A DNA stretch of 47,574 bases from a virus (IMGVR_UViG_3300034198_011086:1-47574), one strand, 5' to 3'; positions 34,769 to 43,058 are shown, counted from the first letter of the stretch. The notes: generated by a model from the sequence alone, not told the origin. A program made the numbers and translations.

Positions 34769-37700
34769 ATGGCTAGTCCAGTTGACTTTGAAAAGATTTT
34801 TGGTCAAGCCGAGCCTGCCAAACCTTCCGCATCGCCTACGGGAAAACCCGCAGAACGCGAAGCAATAGATTACGGCAAGATTTTCGGTCAAAAAGAAGCG
34901 CCAGAATCCAAATCTGAAGAAGCTTATAGGGCCAAGGTTGAAAGCCTTATGCCTCGCGCCCGGGAAGAAGTTAAGGGCGGATTGACGGGCGGCTATGCGA
35001 CGGCTTTTGCTCGTGGCGTTGGAGATATTCCTTTCATTGGTCCTGCTGGTGAAGCAGCCACTCGGGCTATTATGGCAGGGCTTGGGGCTGGCGAAGGCAA
35101 AAACTTCAGCGAACGTTATGAACAGCTTCGGGCGGAAGACGAGGCGCTGCGCAGGGCCTATAGCGAAGGCACCGGGCATAAGATTGCGGGGGCAATCGGT
35201 AATATAGGCGGGGCGCTGGCATTACTGCCTACGGGCCTTGGAGCAGCCTCAGGAACGGCAGCGGCGGCGCGTGGCGCTGGGACGGTAGGGCAGACAGCCG
35301 CCAAGATCGCTGGATACGGCGCAGAAGGCGCTGGCTATGGCGCGGCAACTGCGGCTGGTGAAAAGCTATTTGGCACCGCCCCCGAAAGCGAGAAGATGGG
35401 CATCGGGCAAGCCGCGCTGTTGGGTGGCGGTTTTGGTGCTGGTCTTGGCGCGGCAGGAATGGGCATTTCCAAAGCTTGGCGTGATTATTTCCCAGATTGG
35501 GCCAAGACGTTTGGACGCACTGACTCTAAACAATGGCGGGAATTGAGCGAGGCGTTCAAGGAGGATACTGCTTCTGGAAAATTGGGCATGACGCCGCAAG
35601 AGGTGGCTGAGGCTAGACTGCGTGGTCAGCCGGTCAATCTTATGGATATTGGCGGCCCTTATGTACGGGCGGCGGCTCAGAAGATCGAGAAAGCTAATCC
35701 TGAAGCTCTTGCTGAATATAAAGCTTATATGGAAACTCGTCTTGCTGGGGCGCGGCAGCGCTTCGATGAGTTTTTGGCCGAGCCTTCTATATTTGGTCCT
35801 CCTGTCAATCCCTCTGTTTTGAAAGAAGATGCTCGTAGGTTGGCAAAGCAGCTTTCTGATGAGCGTTATGCTAAAGCACTGCAACCGGGAAATGGTTACG
35901 GGTCTTGGGATAAATCTTGGGATATCTGGTTGAAGAATCCGGCTTTTCGAACGGCCATCGCACGGACTGAAGACGAAATTAAAAGCATCATGAGTGGACG
36001 GGATAAAATTGATCCTGTTAACTTTGTTTCTCCTTTTAAGGAAGTATATCGCATCAACCCAAAGACTGGTGTTCGTGAACCGCAATTCGTTGCAGGAACC
36101 CGTTTGCCGCAACTTCAGATTGCTTTTAAGAGCAAGGTGGATATCCCTTATCTGGACGTTCTCCAGCGCAATTTGAATGACATCGCAAAGCGTGGGTTTG
36201 AATCTACCTATGGGACTCGCGGAGGTACGGGAACTGCTGCTGCTGACATTCGCCGCGAAATATTGGATGCTCTTCAGAAACCAGAAGGGAAGTTCTATAA
36301 CCCTGCTTATGCGGAAACGCGGGCAAAGTATCGGCAGTTTATGGGGCCTGAGCGTGATGCCTATACGTTTGGCGAGCAACTGCTAAGCCGCGCAAACAAT
36401 ACGATGGAATCCGCGCGTCTGGCGAATGCTTCTCAGTATATGAGCCCAAAAGAGCGTGAGATTGCCGCCTCTATGTTAATGGAGGACTTCAGGAATCGTA
36501 CATCTAAGATGAGCTTCGACGCCATCCAGAAGAATTATTTCAGCAAGCCTTATATCAATCAGGCTATGGAAGCTGTTTTGACGCCAGAAAAGATGGCTAA
36601 TCTGAAGCGCTTTATCGCGACCGAAAACTTGATCAAGCAATCGGTGCAGGCTGTTCAAGGCATCCGCAACTCACCTGAGCGCGCCAATCAGGCTTCATCT
36701 CTGATGTGGGCCATTATGTCTGGCGGCCATTGGTCTTCTTTTGTTCCGTATCTTGGGAACTGGGCAACAACTAATCTATCCCGGGGTTATTCTCGGAAGT
36801 TCATTGAAAAGCTAAAAACCAACAATGTCGATGACATTATGGCGGCAATGAACATGATCGCCAAGAACAAGTCTTGGGCGCGTAACTTTGCGGAACATGT
36901 TATTAAAACTGCCCCAGCAATTGGTGGCGTGGCGGCAGGGAATTTGCAGAACTATCAACCGCCCCAGTTCGCTCGCGGCGGCGCTGTTAGCAAATCAAAC
37001 CAACGCAATCAGGACATCCACAACGCGACTCAGGGCCTTCTAGTTCATGCGATGCAAGGCATGGCGGATGGGGGCATGGTGGATAAAGCCGCCAAAAGCC
37101 TTCAGGAAATGGGAGGATCGCCAGAACAGCCTGAACCTACTGAGGGGCAACCTGAACAAAATAATCCCCTGACGAATGATGTTTATCATGGCACTCAGGG
37201 CGATTTCTCTGAGTTTAAGGACGATCCGCAGCAGCACTCTTTGTCTCGCGGCCTTGGCATCCATGTAGCAAAAGACCCGGCTGTTTCCAGCGCGGATTAC
37301 TTCACTGCGCGTGGAGGTGATCCTCGGCACGGCGGGCGTCCGGGCGGCAATGTCATGCCTATGAAGACATTCCCCGACGAAAAGTTCTATCCTATTTACC
37401 AGCCCTTTGAACCTGATCAGGGCGATTATTATCATGATGACTGGGCGATCAGAAACGAGATTATGGCCCATGCTTATCAGAATAACCCTGATCTGTTCGT
37501 CAAGAACATGATGCAACAGCGCAAAATCTCAAAAGAGGAAGCGCTCGATGCTCATGAGAAGTTGTCGAACGGGGAACGGTGGCACGATCCTTCTGGCGGC
37601 AGTGCCATAAACTTCCGCGGTTTGGTGAAGAACTATGCTTTACAGCCGTATTCGCCGGAAGACCGCGAAATGGCAATTCGCATGTTCCGCGATGCCCTTC

Positions 37701-39166
37701 GCGAGCAGGGCTATGAAGGCGTAAAGTACATCAATACTTCCACAGAAGAGACAAAGAACGCCAAAGACAAGACCGCCTATATCGTCTTCCCTGATGAAAA
37801 GAAGGAAGGTGAATGGTTCCCGCTAAGGTCCCGGTTTGCCAAATTTGACCCTGCGCAGTCCCATAAGGCGGACATCACAAAAGAAGATGGCGGTCCTGTA
37901 GGCCATTATGACGATGGCGGCGCTGTGCAGGAGGCAACGGCACAGGATTATAACCCATCTTTAAGGGATCGCATTGGCGGATTTTTGGCGGGAGAATCCC
38001 GCCCCGGATCAGCCCGTTATAATCTGGCTAAAGGATTGATGGGATCGGCTGGTGTTGATAGTGGGGGTACGGGGCTTGTGGATTTCATACCCGGTGTATC
38101 CGTTCCCTTTGCTGCTCAAGACGCCAAAAGGGAAATGATGGCTGGCAACTATGGTGCCGCCGCACTAAATGCGCTTGGTGTCATTCCTGCGGGGCGTCTG
38201 GTTGGAAATATTGGAGCAAAGGTGTCTGCACCTTCCGTTGGCGAAGGCATCCGGGCATACCATTCATCTCCATCAACCTTTACAAAGTTTTCCGACAAAA
38301 CTATCGGTTCTGGAACAGGGATGGGATACTATGGCCGTGGCCATTATCTCTCAGAAAGTCCTCAGATAAGTGGTCGCGGCGGCTATTATCACGATATATT
38401 CGCAAGCAGGATTGACCAAAATAGCCCGGAGTCCGTTGCTCTTAAGCTTCTACCAATAGTTAATTGGGATAAAACGGCTGCGGCGGCTGAACTTCGGCGG
38501 TATGCAGGAAAAATGTCTGATCCAGACAAGCTGAATCTTGCGAACCAAGCCGCGGATTTGCTTCAATCGGGAAAGCAGATTGGTCCCCGCACCTACGAGA
38601 CAACAATCAAGGCGCATCCAGATCAGTTCATAGACTTCTTCAAGCCACTAGAACAGCAGTCAAAATACATACAGGATGTTGTGGCAGCAGACCCACGGCT
38701 TGCAAAATACTTTGGCGGGAATGGCCCGGTCTTAGGCCGTACCGCGGAAGGTGACATTCAAAGACTTGGGCGCGATTTAGAGCAAGGATTCATCCAGAAA
38801 GCCAAAAGGGCGTTTGGATTGCCCGCTTCTAGTGGGGAGGAGCTTGCAAACAAGTATCTTATGAAGCGCGGAATTGAAGGAAAAGTTTACCCTTCTGATG
38901 AGCTTGCAAGGTCTTCAACACCAATACTACCCAAAAATTATGTTGTCTTTGACCCTAACAAGATCAACATAGAAAAAAGTTATAAAGCGGGTGGTGTTAC
39001 TCGCAAAAAACGGGCAACAGGCGGCAGAATCCCCGAAGTGGATAAAATGTTCAGGGCCGCCAAACGGGCCTTGGATGGTGAAACCAAGCAGGTTCTCCAT
39101 ACCCCGGACGATATTGTAGTTCAAGCTCTACGCATTGCCAAGTCAACGCCGACATTCAAAGGGTGA
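34769..39166 (+). CDS. Giant ejection protein with two ADP-ribosyltransferase-like domains
   Basis: A 1465-aa virion protein starting 2 bp after the previous gene. The N-terminus has a twice-repeated DF/DYEKIFGQ-like word (FEKIFGQAEP, YGKIFGQKEA), then a Gly/Ala-rich, membrane-friendly region (about 95-240) and a helical middle. The first ART-like domain runs from about 798: DVYHGTQGDFSEF, GLGIHVAKDP, ending YIVFPDE and RSRFAKFDPAQS. The second runs from about 1157: IRAYHSSPSTFTKFSD, YGRGHYLSES, ending NYVVFDPNKI. This matches the ART-PolyVal type seen in polyvalent phage proteins. Likely injected to modify host proteins early; activity not proven. Confidence 0.78.
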   Translation: MASPVDFEKIFGQAEPAKPSASPTGKPAEREAIDYGKIFGQKEAPESKSEEAYRAKVESLMPRAREEVKGGLTGGYATAFARGVGDIPFIGPAGEAATRAIMAGLGAGEGKNFSERYEQLRAEDEALRRAYSEGTGHKIAGAIGNIGGALALLPTGLGAASGTAAAARGAGTVGQTAAKIAGYGAEGAGYGAATAAGEKLFGTAPESEKMGIGQAALLGGGFGAGLGAAGMGISKAWRDYFPDWAKTFGRTDSKQWRELSEAFKEDTASGKLGMTPQEVAEARLRGQPVNLMDIGGPYVRAAAQKIEKANPEALAEYKAYMETRLAGARQRFDEFLAEPSIFGPPVNPSVLKEDARRLAKQLSDERYAKALQPGNGYGSWDKSWDIWLKNPAFRTAIARTEDEIKSIMSGRDKIDPVNFVSPFKEVYRINPKTGVREPQFVAGTRLPQLQIAFKSKVDIPYLDVLQRNLNDIAKRGFESTYGTRGGTGTAAADIRREILDALQKPEGKFYNPAYAETRAKYRQFMGPERDAYTFGEQLLSRANNTMESARLANASQYMSPKEREIAASMLMEDFRNRTSKMSFDAIQKNYFSKPYINQAMEAVLTPEKMANLKRFIATENLIKQSVQAVQGIRNSPERANQASSLMWAIMSGGHWSSFVPYLGNWATTNLSRGYSRKFIEKLKTNNVDDIMAAMNMIAKNKSWARNFAEHVIKTAPAIGGVAAGNLQNYQPPQFARGGAVSKSNQRNQDIHNATQGLLVHAMQGMADGGMVDKAAKSLQEMGGSPEQPEPTEGQPEQNNPLTNDVYHGTQGDFSEFKDDPQQHSLSRGLGIHVAKDPAVSSADYFTARGGDPRHGGRPGGNVMPMKTFPDEKFYPIYQPFEPDQGDYYHDDWAIRNEIMAHAYQNNPDLFVKNMMQQRKISKEEALDAHEKLSNGERWHDPSGGSAINFRGLVKNYALQPYSPEDREMAIRMFRDALREQGYEGVKYINTSTEETKNAKDKTAYIVFPDEKKEGEWFPLRSRFAKFDPAQSHKADITKEDGGPVGHYDDGGAVQEATAQDYNPSLRDRIGGFLAGESRPGSARYNLAKGLMGSAGVDSGGTGLVDFIPGVSVPFAAQDAKREMMAGNYGAAALNALGVIPAGRLVGNIGAKVSAPSVGEGIRAYHSSPSTFTKFSDKTIGSGTGMGYYGRGHYLSESPQISGRGGYYHDIFASRIDQNSPESVALKLLPIVNWDKTAAAAELRRYAGKMSDPDKLNLANQAADLLQSGKQIGPRTYETTIKAHPDQFIDFFKPLEQQSKYIQDVVAADPRLAKYFGGNGPVLGRTAEGDIQRLGRDLEQGFIQKAKRAFGLPASSGEELANKYLMKRGIEGKVYPSDELARSSTPILPKNYVVFDPNKINIEKSYKAGGVTRKKRATGGRIPEVDKMFRAAKRALDGETKQVLHTPDDIVVQALRIAKSTPTFKG

Positions 39167-39428
39167 TTGAATACTCACAGCCTTCGACAAACCGAAGGTT
39201 GTGAGTCCCCGGCCCATAGACGCGCTTGGTTGTGATCCATCCAAGCTTCTTGAGCCGCCCAATTGTGCGGACAATGATAGAGACAGGAAAGCCAGTTTTG
39301 GCGGCAACCCCTGTGAAGCTGTCTGTGAATCCGTCCTGCCCATAGGAATTGATCAACATCATCATCACGATCTTATCGCGAGGCGATGCTGTCTTGTGCA
39401 ACAGGACCTTGAGGTTGATCTGATCCAT
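39156..39428 (-). CDS. Winged-helix DNA-binding protein
   Basis: A 90-aa leftward protein whose segment DKIVMMMLINSYGQDGFTDS followed by VAAKTGFPVSIIVRTIGRLK and KLGWITTKRVYGPGTHNLRF reads as a winged helix: helix, recognition helix, wing. Such domains occur in phage replication initiators and repressors. Its 3' end overlaps the convergent 1465-aa gene by 11 bp. No ribosome site is visible at ATG 39428, which lies 3 bp after the previous stop. Confidence 0.7.
   Translation of the reverse strand: MDQINLKVLLHKTASPRDKIVMMMLINSYGQDGFTDSFTGVAAKTGFPVSIIVRTIGRLKKLGWITTKRVYGPGTHNLRFVEGCEYSITL
39173..39206. terminator. Long bidirectional hairpin between convergent genes
   Basis: ACTCACAGCCTTCG (39173-39186) pairs with CGAAGGTTGTGAGT (39193-39206) around a 6-nt loop: 14 bp with one G-T. 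It lies just after the 1465-aa gene and inside the end of the opposing gene. It has no T run, so it could slow or stop polymerases from either side. Confidence 0.5.
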
Positions 39429-39431
39429 TGG

Positions 39432-39758
39432 TCAGTTGATCGTTAGATTGACGGGATTGTTAGTCATTTGGCTGCCTTCAAATACGCCATCCATGACCAT
39501 TTTCAGGGTCTTTGGGATGACATCAGAGGCCTCCTTGTTATTGTTCATGAAGGCAATCATGACCATCAAGGACAGTGAAGTTATAAAAAGGTTGAAAAAT
39601 TCTGGTTCGAACATATCAACCAGTTTCGGGCGAGACTCTTTGAACTGCCCAAGCTTTTCCATAAGATTCTCAGCCAAGAAATCTGCAAGGATCACGGCGG
39701 TCTCCATGCAGGTATCCATGTCAAAGTTTCCTAGAGATTGTTTCGGCTGATCATTCAT
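39432..39758 (-). CDS. Hypothetical helical protein
   Basis: A 108-aa, all-helical, slightly acidic protein (DTCMETAVILADFLAENLME, FFNLFITSLSLMVMIAFMNN, one hydrophobic stretch near residue 55-70 that could be buried or in a membrane). ATG 39758 has a GGAGAG box. Its start overlaps the HNH gene end by 8 bp, so the two are co-transcribed. I do not recognise the family. Confidence 0.6.
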   Translation of the reverse strand: MNDQPKQSLGNFDMDTCMETAVILADFLAENLMEKLGQFKESRPKLVDMFEPEFFNLFITSLSLMVMIAFMNNNKEASDVIPKTLKMVMDGVFEGSQMTNNPVNLTIN

Positions 39759-40110
39759 CTGAATCTCTCCTAACTATGGTCCCATCCATCTTCCGTTTCC
39801 ATTTGCTGCTTTTCCCAAATGGCATCGGCGTTTTACTAACCTTCGCACCTATATGGCGGCTTTCCCGGCGTTTGGCTCTGGCGATGTTCCCAACATCATC
39901 TTTCGTCTTGCCCTTGTGGCACTTAACGTGAGCCAATTCCCAGTTGTGTTCTTCATCATCACCGCCAAGGGCTATAGGAATCCTGTGTTCAAGTTCCCAT
40001 TTTTCCCCGACCGTGATTCGACCCCCGCAGATATGGCAAATGCCGCCACGGGACAGAAACAGTTTAGTCCGTTCCTTGGTGCCTATGGTTTTTCGTGTGA
40101 TCGGAACACC
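39751..40110 (-). CDS. HNH endonuclease, 5' end cut by a TnpB remnant
   Basis: The leftward frame from about 40110 to 39751 reads GVPITRKTIGTKERTKLFLS, GGICHICGGRITVGEKWELE, HRIPIALGGDDEEHNWELAH and VKCHKGKTKDD: a Cys-x2-Cys pair with an E-H, N and H set of the HNH/McrA fold, and a basic tail (SSKWKRKMDG). No ATG, GTG or TTG exists in frame before TTG 39936, which is inside the HNH motif and cannot be the true start. The frame's upstream part runs straight into antisense TnpB sequence at about 40111. The N-terminal about 20 residues were probably lost; a rare ATC start at 40101 behind AGAGG is possible. Confidence 0.7.
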   Translation of the reverse strand, partial: GVPITRKTIGTKERTKLFLSRGGICHICGGRITVGEKWELEHRIPIALGGDDEEHNWELAHVKCHKGKTKDDVGNIARAKRRESRHIGAKVSKTPMPFGKSSKWKRKMDGTIVRRDSDE

Positions 40111-40112
40111 TC

Positions 40113-40244
40113 TGCCAGAATTGCGGGCATAGAGACAACGCCGACCGCAATGCTGCGGTCAATATTCTTAACCGGGGTAACACTCCGGGCGTGGAGCCGA
40201 TCCTTTGGGGCGGTGATGAAGCGCGAACTATTCAAGCTGCTTAG
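40113..40244 (+). pseudogene. Fossil C-terminus of a TnpB (IS200/IS605-type) protein
   Basis: Reading rightward, 43 codons and a TAG give CQNCGHRDNADRNAAVNIL followed by NRGNTPGVEPILWGG. This is the last half of the TnpB zinc-ribbon (second CxxC, then the conserved DxNAAxNIL with its catalytic-region Asp) and a typical TnpB tail. Upstream in this frame there are stops and no TnpB similarity, so about 350 residues are gone. A right-end-like hairpin follows. It is opposite in strand to, and adjoins, the HNH gene. Confidence 0.75.
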
Positions 40245-40257
40245 TCTCCTTGAAAAT

Positions 40258-40280
40258 CCTCGGCCTTCAGGCCGGGGTAG
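40258..40280 (+). mobile_element. IS200/IS605-type right-end hairpin (omega-RNA 3' end-like)
   Basis: Fourteen bases after the TnpB stop, CCTCGGCC-TTCA-GGCCGGGG forms an 8-bp stem with one U-G pair that only works on the plus-strand RNA, followed by TAG. Stem, distance from tnpB and the trailing GGGGTAGATGTTA word are typical of the right end of IS605-like elements, which forms the 3' part of the omega RNA. It abuts the stop of the methyltransferase gene. Confidence 0.6.
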
Positions 40281-40283
40281 ATG

Positions 40284-40841
40284 TTAAATCCAGCCGATCA
40301 TAGGCCGTCCCTGATACCCATGCTCCCAAACAAACCAAGCAAACGAGATCATGCCGCCCCCGGGGTAGGCATTTTCGTCTCCGTTTCTGCTCATTTTAAG
40401 ACGCTTTGAGAAGACCCAGACATTCTTGAGCGGGGTTGTTTTCAGGAACGCGCTGCGCTTACCGCCCTCCAGAAACGCCAGCTTCAAGAGCATAGCCACC
40501 TTGCCGCTGGTGCAAGATAACGCCTGCTCCACAAACTCCTGCGCGTGCCTGAACGGCGGATTGGTGATGACATTCTCCACGAAGATGCCATCAGACTTCA
40601 GGAAGTCCGCATTGGGCGTCCCGTAGCCTTTGTCGAGCAGGTCTGACGATATGACATCGTGGAAATGGCTGATCAGGACCTCAGAGATTGCCCCTGTCCC
40701 GCAAGCTGGTTCCCAAATCATACCTTCGAAATCTTCGACGCTTAGGAGCGCCTCCGTGGCCCGTACAGGGGTGACATAAAAATCATCCGCAGGGCGGCCC
40801 TTGGAGACGCCTACAAGGCTCTGGGCGCGCTGTAGTGATCT
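40284..40841 (-). CDS. N6-adenine DNA methyltransferase, start codon unclear
   Basis: A class I methyltransferase of the phage Dam-like type: DDFYVTPVRATEALL near the N-terminus, SAM motif I in WEPACGTGAISEVLI, SSDLLDKGYG, the catalytic TNPPF, and an EGGKRSAFLKTTP tail with FAWFVWEHGY. The frame stays open upstream to TTG 41126, but that stretch is a shadow of the SSB-like gene. Between that gene's stop (40840) and DFYVTP there is no ATG, GTG or TTG in frame. A GTG at 40846 in the neighbouring frame reads VVDHYSAPRA and would need a -1 shift to join. Target site not predictable. Confidence 0.75.
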   Translation of the reverse strand, partial: RSLQRAQSLVGVSKGRPADDFYVTPVRATEALLSVEDFEGMIWEPACGTGAISEVLISHFHDVISSDLLDKGYGTPNADFLKSDGIFVENVITNPPFRHAQEFVEQALSCTSGKVAMLLKLAFLEGGKRSAFLKTTPLKNVWVFSKRLKMSRNGDENAYPGGGMISFAWFVWEHGYQGRPMIGWI

Positions 40842-41133
40842 ACCACGGGATCGAGTCGTTGGGCTCGTCTGCGGGCTTTCCAGCAGGCTTGCTTGATCCA
40901 AAGGAACGCTGCTGTCCTCCTGATCCTCCACCGGACTGTCCTGCTCCGCGCTGCTCTCTTTTACGGAAGGAGAAGCTAAGATATTCGTTTCCGTTACGGT
41001 CTGTTTTCCGCCATACGTTGATCCAGTACTCAACTCCATCAACCATTCCTCTTCCGGTAAGGTCGGCATGGTTTGGCTGTCCTTTCTCTTGCTGAAATAC
41101 GGTTCCAGAATTGTCTTTTTGCTCAAACCCCAT
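40840..41133 (-). CDS. SSB-like (OB-fold) protein
   Basis: A 97-aa protein: MGFEQKDNSGTVFQQEKGQ, YWINVWRKTDRNGNEYLSFS and a Gly/Gln-rich linker ending in DSIPW. The strand pattern matches small phage single-strand-binding-like proteins. The acidic, aromatic-ended tip (DEPNDSIPW) closely copies the DDIPF tip of bacterial SSB, which recruits repair and replication partners. It sits in the recombination cassette just after the DUF1367-like gene, whose end it overlaps, and has a GGAGG box. Confidence 0.72.
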   Translation of the reverse strand: MGFEQKDNSGTVFQQEKGQPNHADLTGRGMVDGVEYWINVWRKTDRNGNEYLSFSFRKREQRGAGQSGGGSGGQQRSFGSSKPAGKPADEPNDSIPW

Positions 41134-41590
41134 GATCTGCCTCCTTGAGGATGGTGTTTAGTTTCATGCCTAACATGCTCTCAACCTCCGCGATTAGGGT
41201 GGCCTTGTGCATCCCGGGAAGAACTTCGGTCACGATCAGATCGACCGACTCATCAAAGAACTTCCTAAATTCGTCCTGCTTCATTGAGTTGAAACTGATG
41301 GAAGCCACTGTCCAGTGAGCTTGTCCATCGTGGAATTTGACCTCACTAACATAGCCAAGTCTAAGCTTTAGCCATAGCAAAAGTTGCTCAGGTTTGTTGT
41401 AGAAGTCACTGTTTTCGCACACTAAACGCAGAAGGCCCATGAAGAATCTGTGTTGTTTTGTGCTTCGGGGTCTTCTGATTTCAGCGGTCAGGTCTTTGCC
41501 TTCGGGAAAGGCAAGTAGAGCCTCCTCGTCCGCATTTGAGCAGGGGACCAATGTGGCCCCCCGCCGCCTGACAAACAGAGTCTCACTCAT
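41123..41590 (-). CDS. DUF1367-like phage protein
   Basis: A 155-aa protein with RRPRSTKQHRFFMGLLRLVC near residue 40 and FNSMKQDEFRKFFDESVDLI further on, matching the phage DUF1367 family (R-S-x-x-Q-H-R at the helix start, then a Ser-Phe-x-x-M-x-Q-D-E-F block). The family is found beside phage recombinases; its function is unproven. Overlaps the ERF gene at its start and the SSB-like gene at its end, so a single transcript is likely. Confidence 0.75.
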   Translation of the reverse strand: MSETLFVRRRGATLVPCSNADEEALLAFPEGKDLTAEIRRPRSTKQHRFFMGLLRLVCENSDFYNKPEQLLLWLKLRLGYVSEVKFHDGQAHWTVASISFNSMKQDEFRKFFDESVDLIVTEVLPGMHKATLIAEVESMLGMKLNTILKEADHGV

Positions 41591-42242
41591 GTATTACCTC
41601 TTCAGCGGCCTTTTCCTTCAAGTACTGCTGCACCGCCTTGAACTCCATGTCGATCATCTTTTGATGCTCGGCGGTCAAACGCTCTTTATTGGCCTTGTTT
41701 TCTGTCGCCCACGCAATCAACTGCTCGCGTGTCTCTACCATATTAAGAGCAGACTTCATGCCTTTAGCCAAAAATTCGCTATCGGCGTTGTCAAGCGTTG
41801 CGGGCTTGATCGCTTTGGTGTTTTTGGCGGTAGGTTTAGAAGGCGCAGACTTGGCGTCAGATGCCGTGTTGCCATCGTCATCATCTTCGCCAGCAACTCC
41901 CACAAGACCAAATATCGAATAGCGACGTGCATAAGTCATCGCGGAGCCCATTGCCTGATGTTTATCAGGACCGCATACGGGATACACGGATTCAAGCCAC
42001 TGTCCGCTTGAGTGCATCAAGCGCGTATGAAGGAAAATAAATTCTTCATCAATCCGCGTAGCCTGCACAAAAGCAATCCCGTGCTTGCCCAGAATTTTGC
42101 GGATAACATCAAGACCATCCGCCAGATCGACATAGCTACTCTGGAAGTGTGGATTGATTTTGTTCTTTGGCGGGTTCTGTAGTTCGACTTGCGCCTTGGC
42201 AAGTGCTTGAGCCAAGTCACCAATGTTTTCGGACGTAATCAT
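41583..42242 (-). CDS. erf: ERF-family single-strand annealing protein
   Basis: A 219-aa predicted single-strand annealing recombinase (P22 Erf type). The N-terminal domain has NIGDLAQALAKAQVELQNPP, NPHFQSSYVDLADGLDVIRK, HGIAFVQAT and AMGSAMTYARRYSIFGLVGV, the family core. The acidic run GEDDDDGN and a Lys/Ala/Pro linker lead to a C-terminal helical tail. Such proteins pair with an exonuclease to repair and circularise phage DNA; the YqaJ-type nuclease is directly upstream. Good GGGAGA box. Confidence 0.88.
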   Translation of the reverse strand: MITSENIGDLAQALAKAQVELQNPPKNKINPHFQSSYVDLADGLDVIRKILGKHGIAFVQATRIDEEFIFLHTRLMHSSGQWLESVYPVCGPDKHQAMGSAMTYARRYSIFGLVGVAGEDDDDGNTASDAKSAPSKPTAKNTKAIKPATLDNADSEFLAKGMKSALNMVETREQLIAWATENKANKERLTAEHQKMIDMEFKAVQQYLKEKAAEEVIHE

Positions 42243-42243
42243 C

Positions 42244-43026
42244 TTATTCTCCCTTCAGACGCAGTGCGCCACGCTTGTCGCGCTTGATTGAGACTCCATA
42301 TCCAAACGCTTCAACCACATCATCCTCCACAAGAGCCTTGATGCCCTTGGATGCAGATTCATATGCTTTGTACTGTTTGGCATTATCTTTCAATTGAGCA
42401 GCAAATGATGCCCATTCATTAGAGCCGCTCATGTCAACGCGGCGCACCGCAGCAACAGGAGCAGATACCTGAATTGTAACAGGCGGCTCTCCAGACTTGA
42501 TTGATTTCCAGAACCTTTCTACAGCACCAACAAGAATGGCGGCGTAGATTTCGTCCTTCTTGACCTCAAACTTCTCCCATTTATTGTTGCCAAAAAACAC
42601 CGATAAAACGGCCTTTTCTAGCCCACACACGATCATGTTGTGATGAAGCTGCGGCAAGTAGCGATCAAGGATTTCGTCTTCCTTGGAATAGGCAGACACA
42701 TGCTTCATCTCAAAGACGGTTTCCCCATCATCAGTCAAGCCGTCAAGAGTGCATCCCATGAAAGGATATTCTTTTGAGAGTAACTGCTGCTGCTGGTTGG
42801 TAACGATCCGCCCAGTGTTCTTGGTAAACCACCGCTCATTCAATGGTTCAGTGAACGTCCCCATTTGAACAGCAAGAACATCATCAAGGTCTTCGTCTTG
42901 CTCTTCACCGCGCTTGATGCGCCAAAGCTTGAGGACAGCCTCAGGCTCTCCGCTCATGATAACTTTCACATCCGATCCGCCAATACATTTGGATCGAAAC
43001 AGCTTCTGTTCTGGTGTAAGTCCCAT
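42244..43026 (-). CDS. YqaJ-like / lambda-exonuclease-type recombination nuclease
   Basis: A 260-aa predicted 5'-3' exonuclease of the PD-(D/E)XK fold. Seen: SKCIGGSDVKVIM (residues 12-24), the Glu in GTFTEPLNERWF, Asp 95 in MGCTLDGLTD, and the ExK pair Glu 106 and Lys 108 in VFEMKHVSAY, then YLPQLHHNMIVCG. This is the metal-binding set of the family. The partner annealase gene follows after one base. Likely roles are DNA end resection and phage recombination. A long helical C-terminus may bind the partner. Confidence 0.88.
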   Translation of the reverse strand: MGLTPEQKLFRSKCIGGSDVKVIMSGEPEAVLKLWRIKRGEEQDEDLDDVLAVQMGTFTEPLNERWFTKNTGRIVTNQQQQLLSKEYPFMGCTLDGLTDDGETVFEMKHVSAYSKEDEILDRYLPQLHHNMIVCGLEKAVLSVFFGNNKWEKFEVKKDEIYAAILVGAVERFWKSIKSGEPPVTIQVSAPVAAVRRVDMSGSNEWASFAAQLKDNAKQYKAYESASKGIKALVEDDVVEAFGYGVSIKRDKRGALRLKGE

Positions 43027-43058
43027 CTGCTTTCTCCTTCAGACATCTCTTCTTAGTG

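Noticed and set aside
39751-39936. A 61-aa gene starting at TTG 39936
   Set aside because: That TTG lies inside the HNH motif. Cys pairs and the E-H residue upstream in the same frame show the coding region is longer.
39853-40287. 144-aa plus-strand frame over the TnpB remnant
   Set aside because: It is in a different frame from the TnpB similarity and antisense to the HNH motif, so it is not a gene.
40842-41126. Methyltransferase N-terminus reaching back to TTG 41126
   Set aside because: This stretch is Ser/Thr/Glu-rich shadow sequence of the SSB-like gene, which has a proper start, ribosome site and stop.
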